NCBI GenBank assembly: GCA_002364245.1 | Contig: DEXR01000032.1 | Coordinates: 1-39,086, forward strand | DNA from: Flavobacteriaceae bacterium UBA3179 | GTDB taxonomy: Bacteria > Bacteroidota > Bacteroidia > Flavobacteriales > Flavobacteriaceae | Direction of reading: 5' to 3' | DNA length: 39,086 nucleotides | Part shown: one piece after another, positions 1 through 7,801 of the stretch | Layout: every line of letters begins with the position of its first letter | Position numbering within the stretch: position 1 is the stretch's first letter | Notes under the pieces: generated by a model | Databases searched by the model: none | Told to the model about the DNA's origin: nothing | The model's input: only the letters and a program-made list of their open reading frames with translations | Program-made: the position numbers and the translations under genes

Positions 1-1588
1 TCTGCGAGTCTTCACCAAAACGGTTTACATTCTTTTCGGCTCTTAAAATTGCAGATTCAGCCATATAAGCTTCAATTAATATATCTGAAGCAGCTAAAAG
101 TAGTTGCTGGTGTTCTTCCAGGTCCTGGCCAAATTTTTGAACCGCGCTTCCGGCTACCATTAAGAACACTTTTTTCAGTTTCTTAATCATATCCTTTTCT
201 TCAGCGAATAATTCGTTGAAATCTGGCTTGTCCATAGAGGGAATTCCTGTAAGTTCTTCACCTACTGCCTGTGCAGGTCCTAAAAGATCTACGTGGCCTT
301 TCATTGCCTTTTTAATCAACATTCCCACAGCCAACATTCGGTTAATTTCGTTGGTTCCTTCGTATATTCTGGCAATTCTGGCATCTCTCCAGGCAGATTC
401 CATAGGAGTATCTGCTGAAAAGCCCATACCGCCTAATACCTGTATGCCTTCGTCACTACAATTCTGAACATCTTCAGAACACGCAACTTTTAGAATAGAA
501 CATTCTATGGCATATTCCTCGAAAGTCTTTAATTCAGCATCTGAATGCGATTCTCCAGCTTCTAAACGAAGATTAATTCGGTCTTCAATATTTTTAGCAG
601 CGCGGTAACTTGCAGCTTCTCCAACCCAGGCTGAAGTAGCCATTTCTGCTAATTTAGATTTTATAGCACCAAACTTTGCAATTGGAGTTTTAAACTGAAC
701 TCTATCATTCGCATATTTTACAGCAACATCGGTTACTCGTCGTTGCGCTTCTAAAGATGCTGCAGCCAGTTTGATTCGACCTACGTTTAAAGCATTCATC
801 GCGATTTTAAATCCGTTTCCTCTTTCTGAAAGCATGTTCTCAACTGGCACTTTGGTATCGTTGAAAAACACTTGACGAGTAGAGGAGGAGTGGATGCCTA
901 ATTTTTTCTCTTCTTCGCCAAACGTAATTCCGTTTTCAGAATCATTTTCAACTATAAATCCTGTAATATATTTGTCGTCTTCAATACGGGCAAACACGAT
1001 AAATACATCTGCAAATCCCGCATTCGAGATCCACATTTTTTGACCGTTGATGATGTAGTTTTTTCCATCTTCAGAAAGAACGGCTTTTGTTTTTCCACTA
1101 TTGGCATCACTTCCTGCACCTGGTTCAGTAAGGCAATATGCGCCAAACCATTCACCAGTAGCTAATTTAGGAACGTACTTTTTCTTTTGTTCTTCAGTAC
1201 CATAAAGTGTAATTGGCATGGTACCAATACCTGTATGTGCTCCAAATGCAGTGGCGACAGAACCTGTAGCTCCAGAAATGTAATCACAAACCAACATTGT
1301 AGTTACGAAGCCCATTCCCAATCCGTCATACTCCTCAGGAACGGCAACACCCAGTAAGCCCATTTCACCAGCTTTACGCATAACTTCTTCTGTTAATGCG
1401 TAATTTTTCTTTTCAAATTCTTCTTTTTTCGGCCAGATTTCGCGATCTACAAATTCTTTAACCGAATCGCGCATCATTTTTTGTTCTTCGGAAAAATCTT
1501 CCGGCGTGAAAATAGCTTCTGCAGCTGTTTCTTTTACTAGAAACTGTCCGCCGCGAAGCAGATCATTATCTTTAGTTTTTGTATTCAT
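1..1588 (-). CDS. acyl-CoA dehydrogenase (C-terminus cut by window edge)
   Basis: This flavoprotein would catalyse the first, FAD-dependent step of fatty acid beta-oxidation, making trans-2-enoyl-CoA. The start is the ATG read from 1588, giving MNTKTKDNDLLRGGQF; 529 codons are visible before the window ends and no stop is reached. The N-terminal helical domain, a middle beta domain with YCLTEPGAGSDANSG and WISNAGFADVF, and the C-terminal flavin domain are all present in order. The motif IYEGTNEINR near residue 410 holds the expected catalytic glutamate. Sequence continuing well past this motif suggests the ~600-residue type with an extra C-terminal domain, as in very-long-chain enzymes. It is the last visible gene of the MarR/fadB-like/thiolase operon but is separated from the thiolase by the IVS-type cassette at 1602-2020. 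Substrate chain length cannot be read from the sequence. Confidence 0.95.
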   Translation of the reverse strand, partial: MNTKTKDNDLLRGGQFLVKETAAEAIFTPEDFSEEQKMMRDSVKEFVDREIWPKKEEFEKKNYALTEEVMRKAGEMGLLGVAVPEEYDGLGMGFVTTMLVCDYISGATGSVATAFGAHTGIGTMPITLYGTEEQKKKYVPKLATGEWFGAYCLTEPGAGSDANSGKTKAVLSEDGKNYIINGQKMWISNAGFADVFIVFARIEDDKYITGFIVENDSENGITFGEEEKKLGIHSSSTRQVFFNDTKVPVENMLSERGNGFKIAMNALNVGRIKLAAASLEAQRRVTDVAVKYANDRVQFKTPIAKFGAIKSKLAEMATSAWVGEAASYRAAKNIEDRINLRLEAGESHSDAELKTFEEYAIECSILKVACSEDVQNCSDEGIQVLGGMGFSADTPMESAWRDARIARIYEGTNEINRMLAVGMLIKKAMKGHVDLLGPAQAVGEELTGIPSMDKPDFNELFAEEKDMIKKLKKVFLMVAGSAVQKFGQDLEEHQQLLLAASDILIEAYMAESAILRAEKNVNRFGEDSQ

Positions 1589-1601
1589 ACTTTTTGATAT
1601 T

Positions 1602-1627
1602 TAGAATCAAGAGCCAAGATTCAAGAC
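1602..1627. repeat. Left inverted repeat of the IVS-type cassette
   Basis: After TAGA the arm reads as three heptamers, ATCAAGA, GCCAAGA and TTCAAGA, then C. It is the inverted counterpart of 1988-2020: the outer 10 bases (TAGAATCAAG) are identical and the inner 16 match at 14 positions. The right arm carries one extra heptamer. Confidence 0.85.
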
Positions 1628-1630
1628 TTA

Positions 1631-1981
1631 TTATGAAAGTCCTGAACGGAATCCTGAAATCATTTTTTGAATTTGTTTTATTTTATTTTCTGTTTCTTTA
1701 AATTTTTCTATTGGAATATAATTTTCATTAAAAGCTATTATTAATTGAGTTTCTAATTCAAAAGAAGACCCCAAACTATTATCAAGGTATTGTTTAAAAT
1801 GTTTATCTGTACTTTTACTTGAGCCTTCAGCAATATTTGAAGGAATAGAAACAGCACATCTATTCATTTGTGATACTAAACCAAACTTTTCATTAGTTGG
1901 AAAAGATTTTGTTATACTATAAACTTCAGAAACTAAATGCATACTTTCTATCCATATTTTCAATTTCTTAAAATTGTGCAT
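1631..1981 (-). CDS. Four-helix bundle protein, 23S rRNA IVS (S23) family
   Basis: This 116-residue protein belongs to the small four-helix-bundle family first found in intervening sequences of 23S rRNA genes and related to the accessory protein Avd of diversity-generating retroelements. Conserved family features are visible: FKKLKIW at the N-terminus, SFPTNEKFGL at about residues 26-35, QMNRCAVSIPSNIAEGSSK at about 38-56, and a later YLDNSLGSSFELETQ segment. Length is normal for the family. The ATG at 1981 lies 6 bp inside the right inverted repeat and the TAA at 1631 lies 3 bp inside the left one, so the repeats frame the gene tightly. No reverse transcriptase or rRNA is nearby. The family's biochemical function is unknown; a nucleic-acid-binding role is a common suggestion only. 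Confidence 0.9.
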   Translation of the reverse strand: MHNFKKLKIWIESMHLVSEVYSITKSFPTNEKFGLVSQMNRCAVSIPSNIAEGSSKSTDKHFKQYLDNSLGSSFELETQLIIAFNENYIPIEKFKETENKIKQIQKMISGFRSGLS

Positions 1982-1987
1982 AAAATT

Positions 1988-2020
1988 GTCTTGTGTCTTG
2001 GCTCTTATAACTTGATTCTA
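1988..2020. repeat. Right inverted repeat of the IVS-type cassette
   Basis: On the minus strand, after TAGA, the arm reads as four heptamers, ATCAAGT, TATAAGA, GCCAAGA and CACAAGA, then C. It pairs with 1602-1627 apart from one inserted heptamer and two mismatches. The outermost TAG doubles as the thiolase stop codon. Confidence 0.85.
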
Positions 2021-3208
2021 GTTTAAAAACTCATAGATTCCGGCGGCGCCTTGTCCTGTACCTACGCACATAGTGACCATACCATACTTACCTTGCATAT
2101 TGCGCTTTCTCATTTCATCGAAAAGTTGAACGGATAATTTACTACCGGTACAGCCAAGTGGGTGGCCTAGTGCAATGGCTCCTCCATTTACGTTTACTAT
2201 ATCTTTATTAAGACCTAGCTTTCTAATTACAGCAAGAGATTGAGAAGCGAATGCTTCATTTAATTCAACCAAATCTATTTGATCTAATTTCATTCCTGCT
2301 TGATCTAATGCTTTTGGAATTGCTTTAATAGGCCCAATTCCCATAATGCGAGGTTCAACTCCCACAGCGGCATAGTTTACCATACGGGCGATAGGTTCTA
2401 TATTTAATTCTTTCACCATTTCTTCGCTCATTACCATTGTAAAAGCAGCCCCATCACTCATTTGCGATGAGTTACCAGCTGTTACACTTCCGCCTTCTGC
2501 GAAAACGGGGCGAAGTTTAGATAAAGCTTCCATATTGGTGCCTTTCCTAGGTCCTTCGTCTTGTTTTACGGTATAAGTTTTTGTTTCTTTTTTTCCAGCA
2601 TCGTTTACAAATGTTTCTTCAACATCAATAGGGACAATCTGCTCTTGAAAACGGTTTTCTTCTTGTGCTTTCAAAGCTTTCATATGGCTGTTGAATGCAA
2701 ATTCATCTTGATCTTCACGAGAAACGTTGTATTCATTAGCAACAGCTTCTGCTGTTAAACCCATTCCCCAGTAATAGTCTTCGTGGCCTTGCTTAGCCAA
2801 TTTATAATCTGGAACTGGTTTGTAACCACCCATAGGGATGTAGCTCATGCTTTCGGCACCACCAGCGATGATACAATCTGCCATGCCACTTTGAATTTTA
2901 GCGGTAGCCATCGCAATCGTTTCTACACCTGAAGCACAGTATCTGTTTACTGTAACACCAGGGATATCTTCAGTTTTAAGTCCCATTAAGGAAATTAAAC
3001 GCCCCATATTTAGTCCTTGTTCGGCTTCGGGCATCGCATTACCGACAATTACATCGTCTATGCGTTTTTTGTCAAGTTGCGGAAGCTCATTCATCATATA
3101 TTGAATGGTTTCTGCAGCCAGTTCATCTGGTCTTTTAAAACGGAACAAGCCTCTAGGTGCTTTCCCTACTGCTGTTCTGTATGCTTTTACTATATATGCT
3201 GTTTTCAT
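2018..3208 (-). CDS. Acetyl-CoA C-acyltransferase (thiolase)
   Basis: This enzyme would perform the last step of beta-oxidation, cleaving 3-ketoacyl-CoA with CoA to release acetyl-CoA. At 396 residues it has the usual thiolase length. The nucleophilic cysteine is C91 in NRYCASGVETIAM. The general-base histidine is H349 in GGAIALGHPLGCTGSK, and the second catalytic cysteine is C381 in MCVGTGQGAAG. The NEAFA motif is present in the C-terminal half. It follows the dehydrogenase/hydratase fusion by 57 bp on the same strand, and the two gene products would act in sequence. Its TAG stop lies inside the inverted repeat of the downstream IVS-type cassette. The degradative rather than biosynthetic role rests on operon context. 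Confidence 0.96.
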   Translation of the reverse strand: MKTAYIVKAYRTAVGKAPRGLFRFKRPDELAAETIQYMMNELPQLDKKRIDDVIVGNAMPEAEQGLNMGRLISLMGLKTEDIPGVTVNRYCASGVETIAMATAKIQSGMADCIIAGGAESMSYIPMGGYKPVPDYKLAKQGHEDYYWGMGLTAEAVANEYNVSREDQDEFAFNSHMKALKAQEENRFQEQIVPIDVEETFVNDAGKKETKTYTVKQDEGPRKGTNMEALSKLRPVFAEGGSVTAGNSSQMSDGAAFTMVMSEEMVKELNIEPIARMVNYAAVGVEPRIMGIGPIKAIPKALDQAGMKLDQIDLVELNEAFASQSLAVIRKLGLNKDIVNVNGGAIALGHPLGCTGSKLSVQLFDEMRKRNMQGKYGMVTMCVGTGQGAAGIYEFLN

Positions 3209-3265
3209 ATTTTTTTATTTTGAATTATTAAATTTTAGTGCTTTAACTTTCTAATATTTAATAAT

Positions 3266-5674
3266 CTAATTTCTCAGTGGTTTGTTTTTCTGAATCATAT
3301 GTTGCAACCTTTCAAGAGTTTTTCGTTCCCCGCAAAGGCTTAAGAATGCTTCTCTTTCAAGATCTAACAGATATTGCTCGCTAACTTGTTGCGGTTCGCT
3401 TAAATCGCCACCGGCCATTACCCAAGCTAATTTGTTTGCAATATTCTTATCGTGTTCACTAATGTATTTTCCGGCTTGCATTTGGTCTGTCCCTACAAGG
3501 AATGCACCTAATGCTTGCTTACCTAATACTTTAATGTCGGTTCGTTCAATAGGTTTTGTATACCCTTGATCTGCCATCATTCGTGCTACTTCTTTTGCAG
3601 CAGCAATACGACGGTTTTTATTTACGATTATGATATCTTTTCCTTCTTTCAAAATATTGGTATCGAAAGCTTCGTAAGCAGAAGTTGATACCTTTGCCAT
3701 CCCGATGGTTAAGAAATGCTCTCTTAACGTATTAAGTTCTACATCTCCTTTTTGAAATAAATCTTGAGCGCGAACGGTCATTTCTTTAGAACCACCACCG
3801 CCAGGAATTACTCCAACGCCAAATTCAACTAAACCAATATAACTTTCTGCAGATGCTACCACGCGATCGGCGTGTAAGGTCATTTCGCAACCACCACCTA
3901 ATGTCATTCCGTGAGGTGCAACTACGGTTGGAATTGAAGAATACCGAAGACGCATACACGTGTCTTGGAAGTATTTAACAGCAGCGTTCAATTCGTCATA
4001 TTCTTGCTCTACCGCCATCATAAAAATCATTCCTACGTTGGCGCCAACAGAGAAATTTTTTCCGTTGTTGGCAATTACCAATCCGTCGTAGCTTTTTTCG
4101 GCAATATCGATAGCTTTGTTAATCCCGGCTAATACATCGCCACCAACGCTGTTCATTTTACTTCTGAATTCTACATTTAAAATACCATCGCCAAGATCTT
4201 CAACTACAACTCCGCTGTTTTTGAAAACCTCTTTGCTTTCGCGAATGTTATCTAAAATAATGTATGAATCTTGTCCAGGGATTTTAACGTGTGTTTTTTC
4301 AGGAATACCGTAATAATAGGTGTTTCCTTCTCGAACGTCGTAGAAACTGTCTACTCCGGTTTCAAGCATTTCGTTTACCCAAGCTGCAGGTTCTTTGTCT
4401 AGTTCTTTTATTAATTCGATTCCTTTTTTAACACCAACGGCATCCCAAATTTCGAAAGGCCCGTGTTCCCAACCAAATCCAGCTTTCATCGCATCATCGA
4501 TTTTGTAAAGCTCATCGGTAATTTCAGGAATACGTTTAGAAACGTAGGCGAATAGTGCACCAAAGTTTTTACGGTAAAACTCACCAGCTTTGTCATCACC
4601 ATCTATCAATATTTTAAAACGATCGGCAACGACATCGATGTCTTTGGTTTTTTTCAAGGTGTCGAATGAGGCGCGTTCTTTGTCGCGATACTCCATAGAT
4701 TCTAAATCTAAAGTCAAGATTTCGCTGCTACCGTCTTCTTTTTTAATTTTTTTATAGAACCCTTGTCCGCTTTTGCTACCTAACCATTCTTTTTCCATCA
4801 TCGTATCGATGAAATTAGGCAGTTCAAAAATATCATGTTCTTCGTCTTCTGGTACGTTTTTATGAATACCATTTGCTACGTGAACCAATGTGTCAAGCCC
4901 TACAACGTCTACTGTACGGAAAGTGGCAGATTTTGGGCGACCGATTACAGGTCCTGTTAATTTATCAACCTCTTCAACGGTTAAGCCCATTTCTTTTACT
5001 TGATGAAATAAACTTTGAATTCCGAAGATTCCAATTCGATTCCCTATAAAAGCAGGGGTGTCTTTGGCAACGATTGATGTTTTACCAAGAAATTTTTCAC
5101 CATATTCATTTAAGAAATCAAGTACATCCTGATCGGTTTTTGGACCTGGAATGATTTCAAAAAGCTCTAAATAACGCGGTGGGTTAAAGAAGTGAGTTCC
5201 ACAGAAATGTTTCTGAAAATCTTCACTTCTACCTTCACTCATCATATTAATAGGAATACCTGAGGTATTTGAGGTGATTAGTGTTCCCTCTGTTCTATGT
5301 TTTTCAAGGTTTTCGAAAACTTGTTGTTTAATATCCAATCGTTCTACAACAACTTCGATAATCCAATCTACTTCAGAAACCTTTGCGATATCATCTTCCA
5401 TATTTCCTGTAGAAATACGGTCGGCAAAATCTTTATGGTAGAGTGGAGCAGGCTTTGATTTTATGGATTCTTGTAGCGAATCATTAACCAGCCTATTACG
5501 CACTTGTTTATCTTCAAGGGTAAGACCTTGTTTCTTTTCTTTATCGGTAAGTTCACGCGGAACGATGTCTAGCAGTAATACCTCCACGCCAATATTGGCA
5601 AAGTGACAGGCAATCCCGCTTCCCATAATTCCGGAACCTATAACGGCTACTTTATTTATTCTTCTTTTAGACAT
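3266..5674 (-). CDS. 3-hydroxyacyl-CoA dehydrogenase / enoyl-CoA hydratase fusion
   Basis: This 802-residue bifunctional protein would hydrate enoyl-CoA and oxidise the resulting 3-hydroxyacyl-CoA with NAD. The NAD-binding Rossmann fold is at the very N-terminus (VAVIGSGIMGSGIACHFAN, residues 9-27), followed by the hydroxyacyl-CoA dehydrogenase C-terminal domains. The crotonase-type hydratase domain follows, with LGGGCEM (E597) and GLVEFGVG (E617) supplying the two glutamates expected of an active hydratase. The domain order is the reverse of E. coli FadB, where the hydratase comes first. It starts 1 bp after the MarR stop codon and shares the operon with thiolase and acyl-CoA dehydrogenase. 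It would probably form a trifunctional complex with the thiolase; that is inference from the family. Confidence 0.95.
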   Translation of the reverse strand: MSKRRINKVAVIGSGIMGSGIACHFANIGVEVLLLDIVPRELTDKEKKQGLTLEDKQVRNRLVNDSLQESIKSKPAPLYHKDFADRISTGNMEDDIAKVSEVDWIIEVVVERLDIKQQVFENLEKHRTEGTLITSNTSGIPINMMSEGRSEDFQKHFCGTHFFNPPRYLELFEIIPGPKTDQDVLDFLNEYGEKFLGKTSIVAKDTPAFIGNRIGIFGIQSLFHQVKEMGLTVEEVDKLTGPVIGRPKSATFRTVDVVGLDTLVHVANGIHKNVPEDEEHDIFELPNFIDTMMEKEWLGSKSGQGFYKKIKKEDGSSEILTLDLESMEYRDKERASFDTLKKTKDIDVVADRFKILIDGDDKAGEFYRKNFGALFAYVSKRIPEITDELYKIDDAMKAGFGWEHGPFEIWDAVGVKKGIELIKELDKEPAAWVNEMLETGVDSFYDVREGNTYYYGIPEKTHVKIPGQDSYIILDNIRESKEVFKNSGVVVEDLGDGILNVEFRSKMNSVGGDVLAGINKAIDIAEKSYDGLVIANNGKNFSVGANVGMIFMMAVEQEYDELNAAVKYFQDTCMRLRYSSIPTVVAPHGMTLGGGCEMTLHADRVVASAESYIGLVEFGVGVIPGGGGSKEMTVRAQDLFQKGDVELNTLREHFLTIGMAKVSTSAYEAFDTNILKEGKDIIIVNKNRRIAAAKEVARMMADQGYTKPIERTDIKVLGKQALGAFLVGTDQMQAGKYISEHDKNIANKLAWVMAGGDLSEPQQVSEQYLLDLEREAFLSLCGERKTLERLQHMIQKNKPLRN

Positions 5675-5675
5675 A

Positions 5676-6122
5676 TTATGCTATTTTTTCGGTATATATT
5701 TTTTTTGAATTGATCAGTTCTAAAATGGTGTTGGCCACTTTTTTAAACGTTTGTAGTTCTTCTTCTGAAATGTTCTCTTTTACAGCTTCGTCAAACCGAA
5801 GCACAACATTTTTTGAAAACTCTCGCATTTCCTTTCCAAAAGGGGTTAAATGTATCAAAACACCGCGACCATCTTCAGGATTTGGTTTTCGTTCAATCAG
5901 GCCTTTCGCTTCCATATTTTTAAGGGTACGCGAGAGGCTAGTGGCTTCCATTCCCATTTTAGGACCTAAGGCTGTAGAAGGAGTTCCTTCTTCAGGATCT
6001 ATACTTATTAAGGCAAATCCTGTTGCCATTGTACTATCTTTTTTACTGGCCTCTTCGTTATACATTTTTTGTACGTTCATCCAAGTAGAGCGCAGTATGT
6101 AATCTATTGTTTTTTCTTTCAA
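5676..6122 (-). CDS. MarR-family transcriptional regulator
   Basis: This 148-residue winged-helix DNA-binding protein is the first gene of the beta-oxidation operon. The recognition region TSLSRTLKNMEAKGLIERK (about residues 82-100) and the wing PNPEDGRGVLIHLT that follows match the MarR fold. MarR proteins bind as dimers to palindromes and release DNA on binding a small ligand, often an aromatic or acyl-CoA compound. The 1-bp gap to the dehydrogenase/hydratase gene implies co-expression. A near-perfect 22-bp inverted repeat at 6164-6185 in the promoter region upstream is the obvious candidate binding site, so the protein likely represses its own operon. An acyl-CoA ligand would make sense but is not shown by the sequence. 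Confidence 0.92.
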   Translation of the reverse strand: MKEKTIDYILRSTWMNVQKMYNEEASKKDSTMATGFALISIDPEEGTPSTALGPKMGMEATSLSRTLKNMEAKGLIERKPNPEDGRGVLIHLTPFGKEMREFSKNVVLRFDEAVKENISEEELQTFKKVANTILELINSKKIYTEKIA

Positions 6123-6149
6123 AAAGTATTGTTTTGTTTATCGGGATAC

Positions 6150-6157
6150 CAAAGATA
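6150..6157 (-). promoter_or_regulatory. -7 promoter element of the beta-oxidation operon
   Basis: The minus strand reads TATCTTTG, an exact match to the Bacteroidota -7 consensus TAnnTTTG, 28 bp upstream of the MarR start codon. Nineteen bases further upstream the expected TTTG is TATG, inside the inverted repeat at 6164-6185. Confidence 0.6.
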
Positions 6158-6163
6158 GAAAAT

Positions 6164-6185
6164 TTTATTATGCACGCATAGTAAA
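6164..6185. promoter_or_regulatory. Candidate MarR operator palindrome
   Basis: Ten-base arms TTTATTATGC and GCATAGTAAA are separated by AC and match at 9 of 10 paired positions, with the central TATGC/GCATA perfect. The repeat covers the position of the -33 element, so a bound dimer would block RNA polymerase. Length and symmetry fit MarR-type operators; assignment to the adjacent MarR gene is inference. Confidence 0.55.
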
Positions 6186-6323
6186 TAAATGTAAAATTTT
6201 TCTGATGAATGTTAAATAATCTTCTATAAAAGAAAAAGGTTAAGGTATTTACTTTTATTTAAGAAAACAAAAGTGATTAATTACTATCAGGGTTTAAGTA
6301 ATTAGTAATTATATAGAAAATAA

Positions 6324-7745
6324 TTAATTTTTAATCAATTGCCGAACGGTGGTTTGATTGCCCGATCTAATTTGAACAAAATAAATTCCTTCGGAAAGGT
6401 CTTTCACCGAGTAAAAGCTATCACTTACATTATAATGTTTTACAATTCTACCTTGACTGTCTATTACTTTAATTGTTCCTTCTTTTACGTTTGAAATATT
6501 AAAAGAATCATTAGTAGGATTGGGATAAATTTCCACTTCTGAAAGTGGATTTTCTTGAGTGCTGAGTTCGCAGTTAGCTTCTATTTCTTGACGGGTATTA
6601 CAACCACCAAGGTTTTCATTAATATTGGCTTCATTTGTTGGAATTGCTAAATAATTGCACACACTTTCAACACTACATTGTGAAAGGAGATCATTAAAAC
6701 CTATTTGTAAGATTGTTATCGTGGAGCTATCTACATTTTTTATCGCTTCAATACTGGTCATACTTTCATTAAAAAGAATTGATAAAATACCATTAATAGC
6801 AGTTAAATTTTCTAAACCTGAAAGACTTGGTAAATCATAGTTATTTGAAATAAATAAATCTCCACCAACTTGTTGTAAATTGGACAATGCAGTTATTGAA
6901 GTTAAATAAGAATTATTCTCTATGGAAAGAACATTCCCAACAATAGACAAGTTATTTAAACCTTCTAAAGAAGTTAATGAAACATTAAAATCAATAGATA
7001 AGGTTTCAGCTACAAACGTTAAATTTCCCAACCCGGATAAATCACTTAAACTTTGGTTCTGATCTATTAAAAGGCGTCCATCTGTTATATTTTCTAAACT
7101 GTTTAAACCATCTAAGGATGTCAATGAATCATTGCTATATATATCAAAATTTGAAACGATAGTAGTTAAAGTATTTAATCCTTCTAGAGAAATTAAATTA
7201 GGATTGTATTGAATGAAGTTAGGCAATGAGCCACCTAGGGAACTCAATCCAGAGAGACCAACTAAGTTTTCTAAATCATCATTACCATCAATTTTTAAAC
7301 TTACTAAACTTGAAAGGTTCTCCAAGCCTGCAAGATTGATTAGCCCTCCGTTGTTGCTAATATTCAATCTATCCCCTACTGATGTTAAACTTTCCAGCCC
7401 ATTCATATTTGAAAGGCTATAGTTACTTCTGAAAATAAAAGCTCCGCCGATTGAGGTTAGGTTATGTAACCCTATCAAATTGCTCAATTCTGTATGCCCT
7501 TCAATCCATAGACTACCATCAATAGATTGTATTTGGGATAATCCATTAAGGTTAGTCACTGCATTTCCTCCATAAATTTCAAGATCCTCTAATAATTCTG
7601 TACATCCAGGATAATCGGATGCAAAATTGTCTATATCTTCTTGAGAGTTTAATTCAATTGTAGTGGTGGGGCATTGTGCTTTGGCTTCAAAAAAAGTAAA
7701 AATAAATGTCGTTGCGAAAATAAATAAAAAGGCTATTTGTTTCAT
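6324..7745 (-). CDS. Secreted leucine-rich-like repeat protein with T9SS sorting domain
   Basis: This 473-residue protein has an N-terminal signal peptide ending at about FEAKAQ. Residues about 40-345 contain roughly a dozen repeats of ~23 residues with the pattern LxGLxxLxxIxGxLxIxxNxxL, resembling receptor L-domain or leucine-rich repeats that form a solenoid. A short cysteine-containing segment (QCSVESVCNYL) follows. The C-terminus, from about residue 403, has the type A sorting signature IYPNPTNDSFNIS and ends in QLIKN, so the protein should cross the outer membrane through T9SS and be surface-bound or released. It lies 57 bp after the response regulator gene on the same strand and may be co-transcribed with the sensor pair. 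No enzymatic domain is visible; a binding role is a guess. Confidence 0.88.
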   Translation of the reverse strand: MKQIAFLFIFATTFIFTFFEAKAQCPTTTIELNSQEDIDNFASDYPGCTELLEDLEIYGGNAVTNLNGLSQIQSIDGSLWIEGHTELSNLIGLHNLTSIGGAFIFRSNYSLSNMNGLESLTSVGDRLNISNNGGLINLAGLENLSSLVSLKIDGNDDLENLVGLSGLSSLGGSLPNFIQYNPNLISLEGLNTLTTIVSNFDIYSNDSLTSLDGLNSLENITDGRLLIDQNQSLSDLSGLGNLTFVAETLSIDFNVSLTSLEGLNNLSIVGNVLSIENNSYLTSITALSNLQQVGGDLFISNNYDLPSLSGLENLTAINGILSILFNESMTSIEAIKNVDSSTITILQIGFNDLLSQCSVESVCNYLAIPTNEANINENLGGCNTRQEIEANCELSTQENPLSEVEIYPNPTNDSFNISNVKEGTIKVIDSQGRIVKHYNVSDSFYSVKDLSEGIYFVQIRSGNQTTVRQLIKN

Positions 7746-7801
7746 TTGGATTGGATTAAAAGGATAAGTAGGCTAATTTTTCAATATATAAAATTTCGGC
7801 T

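Larger units (their letters stand above)
1602..2020. mobile_element. Putative IVS/S23 cassette bounded by heptamer inverted repeats
   Basis: A 419-bp unit consists of one four-helix-bundle gene and two imperfect inverted repeats, and nothing else. It lies in the gap between two beta-oxidation genes of one operon. The outer edge of the right repeat supplies the TAG stop codon of the thiolase; the left repeat ends 13 bp before the acyl-CoA dehydrogenase start. The encoded family is known mainly from intervening sequences inside 23S rRNA genes, where paired ends form a stem cut by RNase III. Here the same kind of gene sits between protein genes. No transposase and no clear target duplication are visible. 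That it is mobile is an inference from its boundaries and position, not something seen directly. Confidence 0.55.

Noticed and set aside
1590..2032. Target-site duplication around the IVS-type cassette
   Set aside because: The bases flanking the arms (CTTTTTGATATT and GTTTAAAAACTC) share no direct repeat, so standard transposition with duplication is not supported.
5710..6102. A 130-codon open frame on the plus strand
   Set aside because: It is antisense to almost all of the MarR gene and looks like a codon-composition shadow.
6279..6312. AT-rich inverted repeat TAATTACT ... AGTAATTA near the end of the repeat-protein gene
   Set aside because: There is no T-run on the minus strand and the long AT-only loop makes a terminator unlikely; chance is plausible in such AT-rich DNA.
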